This document shows positions 25,767-34,749 of a stretch of DNA of 50,272 nt, in pieces (within the stretch, counting starts at the first letter, position 1; the number at the start of each line of letters is the position of its first letter). Below the pieces are notes generated by a model. It was not told the origin of the DNA. It searched no databases and saw only the letters and a list, made by a program, of their open reading frames with translations. The stretch lies in the NCBI GenBank assembly GCA_029262795.1, contig JAJCYT010000026.1, positions 1-50,272 on the forward strand, in the 5' to 3' direction. Source of the DNA: Candidatus Fraserbacteria bacterium. GTDB lineage: Bacteria > Bipolaricaulota > Bipolaricaulia > RBG-16-55-9 > JAJCYT01. The position numbers and the translations under genes were made by a program.

Positions 25767-27818
25767 ATGCAGAAATTTCGGAGTCTGATCTTTTTATTTG
25801 CTGTTTTAGGTGTTGTTGGTCTTCTGAGCACTGCTGCACTGGCTCAGCCGCTTTCTTTCATTGATTGTGATGATGGTTCTGACAATTTTGACTGTGCTGC
25901 CTCTACTGGCGGTACGTTGACTTGGGACATCATTGCTTCTCCAAGTGTGTTGAATCCGATCACCGCCCAGGACACCGCTTCTGGTGACGTGCTCGACCAC
26001 GTCTTTGGTGTGGCAGCCACGGCTTCCACCGCTACCATCGACTCAGGCATCTTCGGCACTGGCGCTCAGGGCTTGATCCCTCGTGCTGCTTCCGTTATTG
26101 AAGTGAATGCTGAAGGCACCGTCATCAGCTACACGCTTCGCGATGGCATGGTTTATCAGGATGGCTCCACACCAAGCACCGATGACATTTTGTATTGGTA
26201 CCATGATGTGGTTTTCAATCCAAACTTGCCAAACTCTGTTTCCAGCGTCGTTTGTTCTGATGGTGAACCATATGTTTATGAAGCCACTTCTGCGACGACC
26301 TGGACTGTGACTTGCAGTGCTCCATTTCGTACCTACACCGGCAGTGTCGGTGGTGGCGTGGTTATTTCTAAACAAATGGCTTTAGACCTCATCGACGTTC
26401 AGGGGATCGCCACCGAAGATGGTGTCAACGGCCCACGCGCCATCCAGGAATTCCTGGGCTTGGGTGTGGACATCTCATTGTTGACTGGCACCTTGGGTCC
26501 ATTTACCATGACAGAATTTGTGTCCGACCAAATTGCCCGTTACACGCGCAATGACAATTTCTATGGTGTGGATGGCAACGGGAATACTTTGCCATACGCG
26601 AACAACTTGGAACTCATCATCATCCCAACCAACGGTCAGAACTTGTCCTTGAGTAACTTCCTCAACGGTCAGACTGACTGGTTCGGCCCACGCCCAGCTG
26701 ACTTGGCTCCAGTATTGAGTCAGGCTGGCGCAGGCTTCCTGGTAAACGGCGACATCGACAACGCCACACCAGCCAATGGTGAAGTGTTCACCACGCCTAA
26801 CTTTGATGATCCTGATTTGAACCTGCAGGCTGCTGCCCGCAACTTGAACGTGCGCCGTGCTTTGTCCTTGTCCTTGGACCGCACCGCTGCAGTGTTTAAC
26901 GTGTTGCTCGGCATTGGTACGCCTCAGTACACCATGGCCACTTTGGGTGGCAACGCTGGCGCCAACTTCTTCTTGGGCCGCAACAACACCTGCGACACCT
27001 TTATTAACGCTGGCTTGGCCACCGCTGATAATTGTGTTGGTGGCACGTGGAGCTTGGACAGCGGTTTGAGCCTTTCCGTCAACCGTTTGCCAGATCCTAA
27101 CTCCACCCCAGAAGCCGCTCAGCACTTGGGCTGCTTGGTGGACTACGATGGTTGTGTTGCTGCTGCTGGCGCTTTGCTCGACGAAGCCGGTGTTGTTGAC
27201 ACCGACGGCGACGGCATCCGCAACATCCCTGCCAACTTGGACGCCGATGTGGGCAACCCTGGTGGCAATTTTGAAATCACCATTGTGACCAACTCCGGTA
27301 ACACCATCCGCGAAGCTTACGGCGAAGTGGCTTGTGCCAGCTGGACCGTTTTGAACATCAGCTGCCAGACCCAGTCCAAAGCTTTCTCCACGTTGGTGCA
27401 GGAACTGTTGGGTGGGACCTTCTCCGGCTACATCACCATCGGTTTGACCGGTGGCGACCCAGCTAATGGCGTTAACGTGTTCAAGTGTGGTGCTGCTTTG
27501 TACTTCTGGCACATCACCTGCGATCCTTCTTCCACTTCTGGTTTGACCCAACAGGATCCTTCTTCCGCAGCCGTTGAAGCTGGCTTCGACGAAGGTTTTG
27601 CCGCAACGAATGTTGCAGACGCTCAGGTTGGTTTCGACAAAGAACAGGTTGCATGGTTGCAGGGTGAGCCTTTCTACCACTTGGCCGTGCAGAACGCTTT
27701 GTTTGCATTGCGCTCCGACCGTGTTTGTAACCATGGTCGCAGCAGCGATGGCAACAGCCACTTGAAATTCCGCGTGGACGTTGCTGGCAACGAAGCTGCT
27801 TGTACCACCAACAACTAA
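25767..27818 (+). CDS. ABC transporter substrate-binding protein, family 5 (peptide/nickel type)
   Basis: Secreted or tethered solute-binding protein of 683 residues. A signal peptide (MQKFRSLIFLFAVLGVVGLLSTAALAQ) is cleaved near residue 27. The family 5 fold shows in TVISYTLRDGMVYQDGSTPSTDDILYWYHDV (the 'L R x G v x f x D G x p x t a x D v' region) and in NLNVRRALSLSLDRTAAVFNVLLGIGTP. Unusual for the family, it has some 17 cysteines, several in close pairs (CDDGSDNFDC, CLVDYDGC), suggesting disulphides. A DTDGDGIRN loop resembles a calcium-binding turn. AAGGAGG precedes ATG 25767. A 14-bp terminator separates it from the permeases, which would favour high binding-protein expression. Confidence 0.88.
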   Translation: MQKFRSLIFLFAVLGVVGLLSTAALAQPLSFIDCDDGSDNFDCAASTGGTLTWDIIASPSVLNPITAQDTASGDVLDHVFGVAATASTATIDSGIFGTGAQGLIPRAASVIEVNAEGTVISYTLRDGMVYQDGSTPSTDDILYWYHDVVFNPNLPNSVSSVVCSDGEPYVYEATSATTWTVTCSAPFRTYTGSVGGGVVISKQMALDLIDVQGIATEDGVNGPRAIQEFLGLGVDISLLTGTLGPFTMTEFVSDQIARYTRNDNFYGVDGNGNTLPYANNLELIIIPTNGQNLSLSNFLNGQTDWFGPRPADLAPVLSQAGAGFLVNGDIDNATPANGEVFTTPNFDDPDLNLQAAARNLNVRRALSLSLDRTAAVFNVLLGIGTPQYTMATLGGNAGANFFLGRNNTCDTFINAGLATADNCVGGTWSLDSGLSLSVNRLPDPNSTPEAAQHLGCLVDYDGCVAAAGALLDEAGVVDTDGDGIRNIPANLDADVGNPGGNFEITIVTNSGNTIREAYGEVACASWTVLNISCQTQSKAFSTLVQELLGGTFSGYITIGLTGGDPANGVNVFKCGAALYFWHITCDPSSTSGLTQQDPSSAAVEAGFDEGFAATNVADAQVGFDKEQVAWLQGEPFYHLAVQNALFALRSDRVCNHGRSSDGNSHLKFRVDVAGNEAACTTNN

Positions 27819-27848
27819 AGTTAAATATTTAGTCTGTTTATGTCACAG

Positions 27849-27884
27849 AAAGAGCGCACGCCGTTTGGCGTGCGCTCTTTTTTT
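27849..27884 (+). terminator. Strong terminator after the binding protein
   Basis: Perfect 14-bp stem AAAGAGCGCACGCC / GGCGTGCGCTCTTT with loop GTTT, then further Ts. Partial readthrough would set the ratio of binding protein to permeases. Confidence 0.9.
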
Positions 27885-27973
27885 AAGCAATGTCATAAAG
27901 TCATTTTTAAGCGTTAAACTCAACCCACAATCTTTGCAGGGTTGTTTTTCAGCAGTTATTTTCGGGGGGGTTT

Positions 27974-29011
27974 ATGCTTAGCTTTATCACTCGACGCTTG
28001 CTCTATATGTTGCCCATCTTGTTTATTGTCAGTTTTGTGATTTTTTTATTGATGTGGATGCAGCCTGGCGATGTGGTGGATTCCATGTGCGGTCTGGCCT
28101 GCCCGCCTAATCTGCGTGAGGCCATGCGAGAGAATTTTGGATTAAATGACCCTTTCCTGATCCAGTATGGCAAATGGGCTTATGGTGTATTTTTTAGTCC
28201 AACCCTTAATACAAACTTTCCTTTCCTTCACTTCCATGAGCCGGACTTCGGATTTTCTCCCACCCGCTCTATGCCGGCATTGCAGGCGTTGTTGGGAGAA
28301 AATCGTTGGGTTTGGACCATCTTATTGGTGCTCAGCGCCATTGTGGTTAGTTGGTTGATTGCTATTCCCATTGGCGTTTACTCAGCCACACATAAGTATT
28401 CGCTGGCAGACAACACATTTTCATTTTTGGGATTTATTGGCATTTCCATGCCAAACTTCATTTTGGGGCTGATTTTTATCTGGCTGATTGTCGGTGTGTT
28501 CAAGTTAGGATTGCATGACGATTTCTTCGCTATTGGCGGCATTTTAAACACCGAATATGTTGGTGAGCCGTTGAGTTGGGAAGTGGTTCTCAATTTCTTG
28601 TGGCACTTTGGCCCGCCCGTACTTATTTTGGCCGGTGCCAGTACCGCCATCGTCATTCGCTACATGCGCAGTAATATGCTCGATGTATTGGAAATGGCCT
28701 ATGTCAAAACCGCACGGGCCAAGGGATTAAAGGAACGTATCGTGGTCTATAAACACGCTTTACGAAACGCCATCAATCCACTGGTCAGTATGCTCGGCTT
28801 CTGGATTCCGGTGATGATGGAAGGCGCGTTGGTCATTGCCATTGTGTTTAATTTACCGCAATTGGAAACGGCTTTCTTTCAGGCCATTATCACGCGTGAC
28901 AACATGATTGTGATGAGCGGCTTGTTTGTGTTTAGCTTGATTTTAATGTTTGGCAATTTGATCTCAGACATTCTGTTGGCTATGACAGATCCAAAAATCC
29001 GTTACGAATGA
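27974..29011 (+). CDS. Peptide-type ABC transporter permease, copy 1 (DppB-like)
   Basis: Inner-membrane permease of 345 residues with about six helices. The first helix MLSFITRRLLYMLPILFIVSFVIFLLM is followed by MQPGD, standard for DppB/OppB. The binding-protein-dependent EAA loop reads EMAYVKTARAKGLKERIVVYKHALRNAINP (about 235-264). A periplasmic insert between helices 1 and 2 contains SMCGLACPPNLREAM with two cysteines and a FSPTLNTNFPFLHFHEPDF segment. It would form the pore with the DppC-like protein at 30262. ATG 27974 follows a G7 run rather than a classic ribosome binding site. A closely similar second copy follows. Confidence 0.9.
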   Translation: MLSFITRRLLYMLPILFIVSFVIFLLMWMQPGDVVDSMCGLACPPNLREAMRENFGLNDPFLIQYGKWAYGVFFSPTLNTNFPFLHFHEPDFGFSPTRSMPALQALLGENRWVWTILLVLSAIVVSWLIAIPIGVYSATHKYSLADNTFSFLGFIGISMPNFILGLIFIWLIVGVFKLGLHDDFFAIGGILNTEYVGEPLSWEVVLNFLWHFGPPVLILAGASTAIVIRYMRSNMLDVLEMAYVKTARAKGLKERIVVYKHALRNAINPLVSMLGFWIPVMMEGALVIAIVFNLPQLETAFFQAIITRDNMIVMSGLFVFSLILMFGNLISDILLAMTDPKIRYE

Positions 29012-29088
29012 CATCATGTTTTTTTATAAAGAATGTGTGTGTCGCAAAGAACTTCAATTGCAAGTTTGTTCGTGTATAATTAAAAAAA

Positions 29089-29119
29089 TGCAAGTGTGCT
29101 TGCACACACAGCTTTTTTT
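29089..29119 (+). terminator. Terminator between the two permease copies
   Basis: Short stem TGCAAG / CTTGCA (or GTGTG / CACAC) followed by seven Ts. It divides the duplicated permease genes. Confidence 0.5.
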
Positions 29120-29216
29120 CTTTAACTTATGTCATAAAATCGTTTTTCAGGGTTAATATTTTAAGAACAACCTTTTGCAGGGTTAATTCCAAAAATAGCG
29201 TTTTGTGGGAATCCAT

Positions 29217-30254
29217 ATGGTTAGTTTTATTGTTCGACGGTTACTATATATGCTGCCGATTTTGTTTATCGTCAGCTTCATCATTTTTCTGCTGATGTGG
29301 ATGCAGCCTGGAGATGTGGTCGACTCCATGTGTGGTCTGGCTTGTCCGCCCAATTTACGCGAAGCAATGCGTGAAAAGTTTGGGTTGCATGAATCTTTTG
29401 TAATCCAGTACGCAAAATGGGCTTACGGTGTGTTTTTCAGCCCATCCATTGAGGCCAGTTTTCCGTTTATCCACCTTCATGAGCCTGATTTTGGCTATTC
29501 GCCAACACGCTCCATGCCTGCGCTAAAAGCCCTGTTAGGCGAAAATCGCTGGCTGTGGACGATTATTCTGGTATTCAGTTCAATGGCGGTCAGTTGGCTG
29601 ATTGCCATTCCTATCGGCGTGTATTCGGCCACCCATAAGTATTCGCTGGCAGACAACGCCTTTTCTTTCTTGGGATTTATTGGCATTTCCATGCCAAACT
29701 TCATTTTGGGGCTGATTTTTATCTGGCTGGTTGTCGGTGTGTTCAAACTCGGCCTGCAAAATGACTTTTTTGCCGTGGGCGGTATTTTAAACACCGAATA
29801 TGTTGGTGCGCCCATGAGTTTGGATTTAATTCTTAATTTCTTATGGCATTTTGGTCCACCTGTCCTCATTCTTGCAGGGGCCAGCACCGCCATTGTCATT
29901 CGCTATATGCGCAGCAACATGCTCGATGTGTTAGAAATGGCTTATGTCAAAACCGCTCGCGCAAAAGGCTTGAAAGAACGTCTTGTGATTTACAAACACG
30001 CATTGCGAAATGCGATCAATCCGTTGGTGAGTATGCTTGGTTTCTGGGTTCCAATGATGATGGAAGGTGCGTTGGTCATTGCCATTGTGTTTAATTTGCC
30101 GCAATTGGAAACCACCTTCTTCCAGGCCATCATCGTGCGTGACAACATGGTAGTGATGAGCGGGTTATTTGTGTTTAGCTTGATTTTGATGTTCGGCAAT
30201 TTGGTTTCAGACATCTTGCTGGCCATTACGGACCCAAAAATTCGGTATGAATAA
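29217..30254 (+). CDS. Peptide-type ABC transporter permease, copy 2 (DppB-like)
   Basis: Second 345-residue DppB-like permease. By eye it differs from copy 1 at 44 positions (about 87% identity), with no gaps. Differences cluster in the periplasmic insert (SPSIEASFPFIHLHE) and around residues 206-214, while the first helix, both cysteines and the EAA loop are nearly unchanged. ATG 29217 is chosen by alignment to copy 1, with GGGA upstream; a GTG 12 bases earlier is possible. Its leader resembles that of copy 1 (TGTCATAAA..TTTGCAGGGTTA), so the leader was duplicated too. It is 7 bases from the next permease gene and cotranscribed with it. Confidence 0.9.
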   Translation: MVSFIVRRLLYMLPILFIVSFIIFLLMWMQPGDVVDSMCGLACPPNLREAMREKFGLHESFVIQYAKWAYGVFFSPSIEASFPFIHLHEPDFGYSPTRSMPALKALLGENRWLWTIILVFSSMAVSWLIAIPIGVYSATHKYSLADNAFSFLGFIGISMPNFILGLIFIWLVVGVFKLGLQNDFFAVGGILNTEYVGAPMSLDLILNFLWHFGPPVLILAGASTAIVIRYMRSNMLDVLEMAYVKTARAKGLKERLVIYKHALRNAINPLVSMLGFWVPMMMEGALVIAIVFNLPQLETTFFQAIIVRDNMVVMSGLFVFSLILMFGNLVSDILLAITDPKIRYE

Positions 30255-30261
30255 TTAAATT

Positions 30262-31455
30262 ATGAATAAAAATGTGTCTTTAACTTCGGAGTTTTCGCAT
30301 AAACCGGTTTCGCAGCGTTACCTCATCTGGAAACGTTTCACTCGACATCGTCTGGGCGTAATTGGCGGCGCAATCATGTTGTTTATGATTACCATTTTTG
30401 CCTTTGCCGAGTTTGTCGCCCCTTATGAGTATTTGGTGCCTCATGCTGACACCCCTTATGTGCCGCCCATGATCACACGCTTACACTGGGACGGCATTAG
30501 CCCTTACGTTTATGGTATGAAGCGTATTCAAGCCACTGTGGAATATCAGGGGCGGGTGTTACCGCTTCCAGGTGTGTTTAACTATGAAGATGATTTAGAC
30601 AAAAAGTTTTATTTAGGCCTCTTTGTGCCGGGTGAAGAGTACAAGCTTATGGGCTCATTTAAGGGCAACATCCATTTATTTGGACTCACTGGTACCGAAA
30701 ACCTCACAAGTAGAGAAAAGAAATTTGTTAAGTTTTTCCCATTAGGCACGGATCAAACGGGCCGTGATCTATTTTCGCAAATTCTGGTGGGTGGTCGAAT
30801 CACCTTAGGATTAGCTCCAATGGTGATTTTGGTCAGCTTCCTGGTGGGCACTTTTGTGGGTGGTTTTTCTGGCTACCTGGGTGGCGGTTGGGATACCTTT
30901 ATCCAGCGCATTACCGAAATTTTTATGTCGTTACCACGTCTTGCATTGATTTTGACCATTTCCGGCTTACTGGCAACGCTAATAAACGTCCCGCCGATGG
31001 TGCGTTTTTGGAGCATTGTCGGCCTGTTGAGCCTGATTGGGTGGGCACCCCTGTCTCGTGTGGTGCGCGGCCAGTTCCTGGCCCTACGTGAACATGAATT
31101 TACACAAGCTGCCAGAGCTTTGGGTGCAAGCAACTGGCGCATTATTTTCCGTCAGATCATGCCCAATATCATGAGTTATCTGGTGGTTGCCGCCACGCTT
31201 GCTATTCCCGACATCATCATTTTGGAAAGTATTTTGAGCTTCCTCGGCTACGGGATTCAAAACCCGTTGATGAGCTGGGGTTACCTGCTTAACGCTTTCC
31301 AAGGTCAGGGCTTTTTGACCCATATGCAGTTCCACCCTTGGCTGTTGATTCCGGCATTCTTTATCGTGATCAGCGTGTTGGCACTCAATTTCCTTGGTGA
31401 CGCCTTGCGCGATGCTTACGACCCATTCAATGTCACAAGTGGTGCCGCAGAATAA
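30262..31455 (+). CDS. Peptide-type ABC transporter permease (DppC-like) with large periplasmic insert
   Basis: Second permease subunit, 397 residues, longer than the usual 290-310. The N-terminal RYLIWKRFTRHRLGVIGGAIMLFMITIFAFAEFVAPY is typical of DppC/OppC. Residues about 60-155 are an extra periplasmic segment (YVPPMITRLHWDG, YKLMGSFKGNIHLFGLTGTENL) ending at the conserved FPLGTDQTGRDLFSQILVGGRITL. The EAA loop is EHEFTQAARALGASNWRIIFRQIMPNI. Such inserts often contact the binding protein, so co-evolution with the unusual cysteine-rich binding protein is plausible. No ATPase (DppD/DppF) gene follows. Confidence 0.9.
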   Translation: MNKNVSLTSEFSHKPVSQRYLIWKRFTRHRLGVIGGAIMLFMITIFAFAEFVAPYEYLVPHADTPYVPPMITRLHWDGISPYVYGMKRIQATVEYQGRVLPLPGVFNYEDDLDKKFYLGLFVPGEEYKLMGSFKGNIHLFGLTGTENLTSREKKFVKFFPLGTDQTGRDLFSQILVGGRITLGLAPMVILVSFLVGTFVGGFSGYLGGGWDTFIQRITEIFMSLPRLALILTISGLLATLINVPPMVRFWSIVGLLSLIGWAPLSRVVRGQFLALREHEFTQAARALGASNWRIIFRQIMPNIMSYLVVAATLAIPDIIILESILSFLGYGIQNPLMSWGYLLNAFQGQGFLTHMQFHPWLLIPAFFIVISVLALNFLGDALRDAYDPFNVTSGAAE

Positions 31456-31482
31456 CATTTAAAATTTTTATTGTGATTCGTG

Positions 31483-31514
31483 AAGCGACCAAGCCAGTGG
31501 CTTGGTCGCTTTTT
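31483..31514 (+). terminator. Terminator of the ABC permease operon
   Basis: Perfect stem AAGCGACCAAGCC / GGCTTGGTCGCTT with loop AGT and T-run. It overlaps the end of the convergent herA gene and can act both ways. Confidence 0.85.
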
Positions 31515-31515
31515 A

Positions 31516-33312
31516 TTAGTGTTTTACAACGCAGAAGTGTAAGCCTAGAATTTCGACGGGCTGAGAATTGTCTGGGGAATTGACCACCATACGCCCTTTT
31601 TCAAAATAGGGGAGTGAGCGAAGGAATTCCGATGGCGCACCGGCCATTTCTCCCATCTTTTTCTCCATACCAAGCAGAATTCGGTTTGAGATTTGAGACA
31701 AAACCCCTTCATGAATGTCTTGAGGGTTTTGAGTGATCAAAACAAGGCCAAGTCGGTTTTTGCGTCCCTGTTTGGCTGCCGCGATGAACTTTTCATTGAT
31801 CTCACGGTCTTGCTGTGTTTCAGATTTGGCCAGATAATTGTGGGCTTCGTCCACCGCCAGAATCACGGGATGTTTGGCAATTTGTTCGGCCCAATCCGTA
31901 TCCAAACCTTTGGTCTTGGCATCGGCAATCATGCTCATCACAGCAAGCACCACAACACGTTCGGCCACATCACTGAGGTGATCCGTTGGAAACACGCTGA
32001 CAATGCCTTCGGAAAAAACATCCTGATAAAGCTGCGTGATGGACGTGCCTTCCGGTTGATCGAAAATATTTTCAAATGCTCGACGACAAACACGACGACG
32101 TAACGCTTTGAGCGTATTTTCGTGAACCACACCACTTTCAGTGAATGGCAGCATTTTTTTATCATCCAGGACAAACGCCTGAAATTGCATATAAGTGCCC
32201 TTTGGTTCCTGAGAGAAAAAAGAATCAACCAGGCGAACCAAAGCCTCATATTGCGACTCGTTTAATTCGCCGCCGGCAATCAGAAATTTGAATTGCGCCA
32301 CCAGCGAAAATGGAATGGTAAACGGTGTGTGGGCTTTGGCACCCGTATAGCGTGAGCCTCGGCCTTCCACCGCGTCAAAAACCTTCAAATTGGATCCAAT
32401 GCCACCAAATTTCACCCCTTGAGCAATCAATTTCTGCTCATCATCAGGGTCTATGCGGTGTTCTTCAGCCATCAGGTGATATTCATTGTCGGGGTCAATC
32501 ACGACCAGATTGACCTTTCGATTGGCCCCACCCTTGCGCTCCAGCTTATAACTGCGGCCTACCACCTGACGCAGGAAGTTTTTTGTCGTAAATGTCTTGC
32601 CACGCCCACTCATCCCTGCAACCAGGGAATGTGTGAAAATCAACGGATCGCCTTTTTCAAGATCATTTCTCAGATAATAAGGCACGTTAAATCCTGGCCC
32701 CACGGTGATGGCCTCGCCGCCTGTGGCAACATACCCTAGAAAGATACCATCATCAGGTATACTCAAGCCCAGTTTGACTTCTTCCTCGCTGGCGACGCTA
32801 CGTGCAATTGAGTTTGGCTTTGGAATATAGCGGACTTCCTGTGCTTTGGGATCACCATCTTTGAACATCGAGATGGGATCAATCAGTGCGGTTTGTACAT
32901 ATTCCTTTTCATCAATTTTGTCGGCTTCAACCAGAGCATGAACTTCGCTGGTGTCATCCAAAGCATTTCGTTTTGTATAACGCAATTGCTCAATCACACC
33001 AAAGATCTTTTCATTTCGGTAACCCAATGGAATCACAACATAATCGCCAACTGCAACCTGATTGCGCTTTTCGTTAGGGTCATCTTCACCAGGCACCAAG
33101 GGAATATAAATTTCGATGTGTGATTCTGTTCGAGACAAGGACAATTCGTGAGGAATGGCCACACGTCCAATTTCGGTTTCATGTAGTGTTGGTGTGGCAA
33201 CATCGACTAATTTTTCAAGACGAATATCGTCATCTGATGTTGGTTTATCATCATTGAGTTTCAAATTGGCAATATCGGTTATTTTAGGATCAATCGTCGG
33301 ATTTTGAGCCAT
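31516..33312 (-). CDS. herA: HerA-like hexameric ATPase/DNA translocase
   Basis: FtsK/HerA-superfamily ATPase of 598 residues. Walker A GMSGRGKT is at 233-240 and Walker B VILAVDEAH at 483-491, followed by KNRLGLVLITQNPQDI and a sensor arginine in SNRILLGM. The N-terminal 180 residues include a HAS-barrel-like beta domain (VAVGDYVVIPLGYRNEKIFGVIEQL). HerA proteins form hexamers that pump DNA and work with NurA nuclease in end resection. Here the gene lies 26 bases downstream of a NurA-domain gene in the same orientation, which supports that role. GGAGAGG-like sequence precedes the ATG. Confidence 0.88.
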   Translation of the reverse strand: MAQNPTIDPKITDIANLKLNDDKPTSDDDIRLEKLVDVATPTLHETEIGRVAIPHELSLSRTESHIEIYIPLVPGEDDPNEKRNQVAVGDYVVIPLGYRNEKIFGVIEQLRYTKRNALDDTSEVHALVEADKIDEKEYVQTALIDPISMFKDGDPKAQEVRYIPKPNSIARSVASEEEVKLGLSIPDDGIFLGYVATGGEAITVGPGFNVPYYLRNDLEKGDPLIFTHSLVAGMSGRGKTFTTKNFLRQVVGRSYKLERKGGANRKVNLVVIDPDNEYHLMAEEHRIDPDDEQKLIAQGVKFGGIGSNLKVFDAVEGRGSRYTGAKAHTPFTIPFSLVAQFKFLIAGGELNESQYEALVRLVDSFFSQEPKGTYMQFQAFVLDDKKMLPFTESGVVHENTLKALRRRVCRRAFENIFDQPEGTSITQLYQDVFSEGIVSVFPTDHLSDVAERVVVLAVMSMIADAKTKGLDTDWAEQIAKHPVILAVDEAHNYLAKSETQQDREINEKFIAAAKQGRKNRLGLVLITQNPQDIHEGVLSQISNRILLGMEKKMGEMAGAPSEFLRSLPYFEKGRMVVNSPDNSQPVEILGLHFCVVKH

Positions 33313-33338
33313 GTTCTGCTCCTCTCTCGTTCAAACCC

Positions 33339-34604
33339 TCAACGGGCAGCACCTCGACTGTTGTTGTAGTCTAAATCAACCATCAAGCCGGTTTGATATT
33401 GCAAAGCTTCCCGCTCTTCCTGAGTGATGCGTGCCTGAGCATCGGCAATACGAATGGCGTTGGGCACACCGCCTGGTCCACGCGCAATCTGGGACAGCAC
33501 CAGCAAACGAAGGTCTTCGGCACCGTAATGGTCTAGCATGGCGCGAGGCACTTCCACGCGGAGTGCCGCATTCACACGGGGATCGTAAACGTACAAAAAT
33601 GCAATATGATAATGATCTGCCGGATATTTCAACACCAACTCATCGCGCAATTCTTCAAAAAAGTCCATTGTTGCCGGACCACCGCCATGTAAAGAGGGAT
33701 GCTGAGGCTGAATAAACCAATTGGTGTAACCCAAGCTGCCTGATGGAATCTTTTCAAACAAAGCACTGATCCATTGGCGATCGGTGTGCCAAAGCTGCTT
33801 GGCCTCTTTACTGGCCCCAAAACGCAACAATGAGATAGATTCAGGCGTTTTATTGATCGCCACCACCAGCAGGTTACGCTCAATGGCCAGATGAATAACT
33901 TCCAGTGACACCTGGATCAGTTTTTTCCAATCATCTTTTAACAATAAATCAATGTCCACATCGGCCCCACGCCCCATCGCGCTGATCAAATAACGATACA
34001 AGCGTGTTGGATACAACCTGCCATCCAAAAAAATCAGGTCACCTTCACCCAAATCCAGCAACTGAATCATCTTTGCTGCATGTTGTGGCTCGCTGGACAC
34101 ATCAGCCATCGCTTTGACGACCTCTTGAATGCGATGTGGGTTAGCGCTGGAGGGAATTTCATCATTTGAAAGCTGTAAACGCCACAGGGAAACCAAATCA
34201 TGATGTTCTAAATTTGCACCCGAAATGGTACGGTAATCGCGATTGTGTGTCACCCAGGCCAGTGTGCGATAGGCTTCTAAGGGCATTTGTCGGCACATAC
34301 TACGGGTTTCCGATACCAGTAATGCCTGGTTAGCGCAAGCCACCGCACCATTGCGGAAAATCATGGTACGAGAACTGCCGCCATCCAAACCATAAATGCA
34401 GTTAATGTTGGAAGCTTCCCAAGCGGCCAGATCGAGCAGTTCATAACGGGCATATTCCAGCCCACCGACCACTTCGACCTCTTTGCCCAAGAAGTTAAGA
34501 TCATCATACACTTTGCGTGCACGACGATTATATTTATCAGAATCGCGGTGTCCCAGCCCTTTGGTCTCTCTCTGAAACAGCCGACGTACATCAGACGTTA
34601 GCAT
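33339..34604 (-). CDS. nurA: NurA-domain nuclease
   Basis: Probable 5'-3' exonuclease and ssDNA endonuclease, 421 residues from ATG 34604. The NurA active-site framework is visible: NCIYGLDGGSSRTM with Asp74, LIFLDGRLYPTRL with Asp194, LLVVAINKTPESISL, and near the end HIAFLYVYDPRVNAALRVEVPRAML, the conserved arginine/glutamate strand. Its partner HerA follows directly. Such pairs resect double-strand breaks in archaea and thermophilic bacteria and also occur in Deinococcota and Chloroflexota. An upstream in-frame TTG at 34640 is possible; ATG 34604 gives the more typical N-terminus. Confidence 0.85.
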   Translation of the reverse strand: MLTSDVRRLFQRETKGLGHRDSDKYNRRARKVYDDLNFLGKEVEVVGGLEYARYELLDLAAWEASNINCIYGLDGGSSRTMIFRNGAVACANQALLVSETRSMCRQMPLEAYRTLAWVTHNRDYRTISGANLEHHDLVSLWRLQLSNDEIPSSANPHRIQEVVKAMADVSSEPQHAAKMIQLLDLGEGDLIFLDGRLYPTRLYRYLISAMGRGADVDIDLLLKDDWKKLIQVSLEVIHLAIERNLLVVAINKTPESISLLRFGASKEAKQLWHTDRQWISALFEKIPSGSLGYTNWFIQPQHPSLHGGGPATMDFFEELRDELVLKYPADHYHIAFLYVYDPRVNAALRVEVPRAMLDHYGAEDLRLLVLSQIARGPGGVPNAIRIADAQARITQEEREALQYQTGLMVDLDYNNSRGAAR

Positions 34605-34678
34605 GGTTCTATGATAATCAGGGCACACGCCACTGGCCAAGTCATGTGTCCACTCCTTGCACGCTTGATTTAATGTCT

Positions 34679-34703
34679 ATTATACAATTTTTTCTCTTGA
34701 GAA
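34679..34703 (-). promoter_or_regulatory. Possible promoter of nurA-herA
   Basis: TATAAT on the minus strand at 34679-34684, about 75 bases before nurA. An interrupted palindrome TTCTC-TT-GAGAA (34692-34703) lies in the spacer/-35 region. No good -35 is seen. Confidence 0.35.
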
Positions 34704-34749
34704 TATAGCGGATTGTCATCCAACCCTTCATGCCCTAAACTGTGCAACT

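Larger units (their letters stand above)
27891..30254 (+). repeat. Tandem duplication of permease gene with its leader
   Basis: Unit 1 runs from about 27891 to 29011 and unit 2 from about 29130 to 30254. Both begin TGTCATAAA and share TTTGCAGGGTT about 40-50 bases later, then the 345-codon gene. The offset is 1239 in the leader and 1243 at the start codon. Protein divergence shows the duplication is not recent. Confidence 0.8.

Noticed and set aside
26475..27761. 428-codon minus-strand ORF opposite the ABC binding protein
   Set aside because: It is a composition shadow of the GC-biased third positions of the real gene, with no motif, promoter or ribosome binding site.
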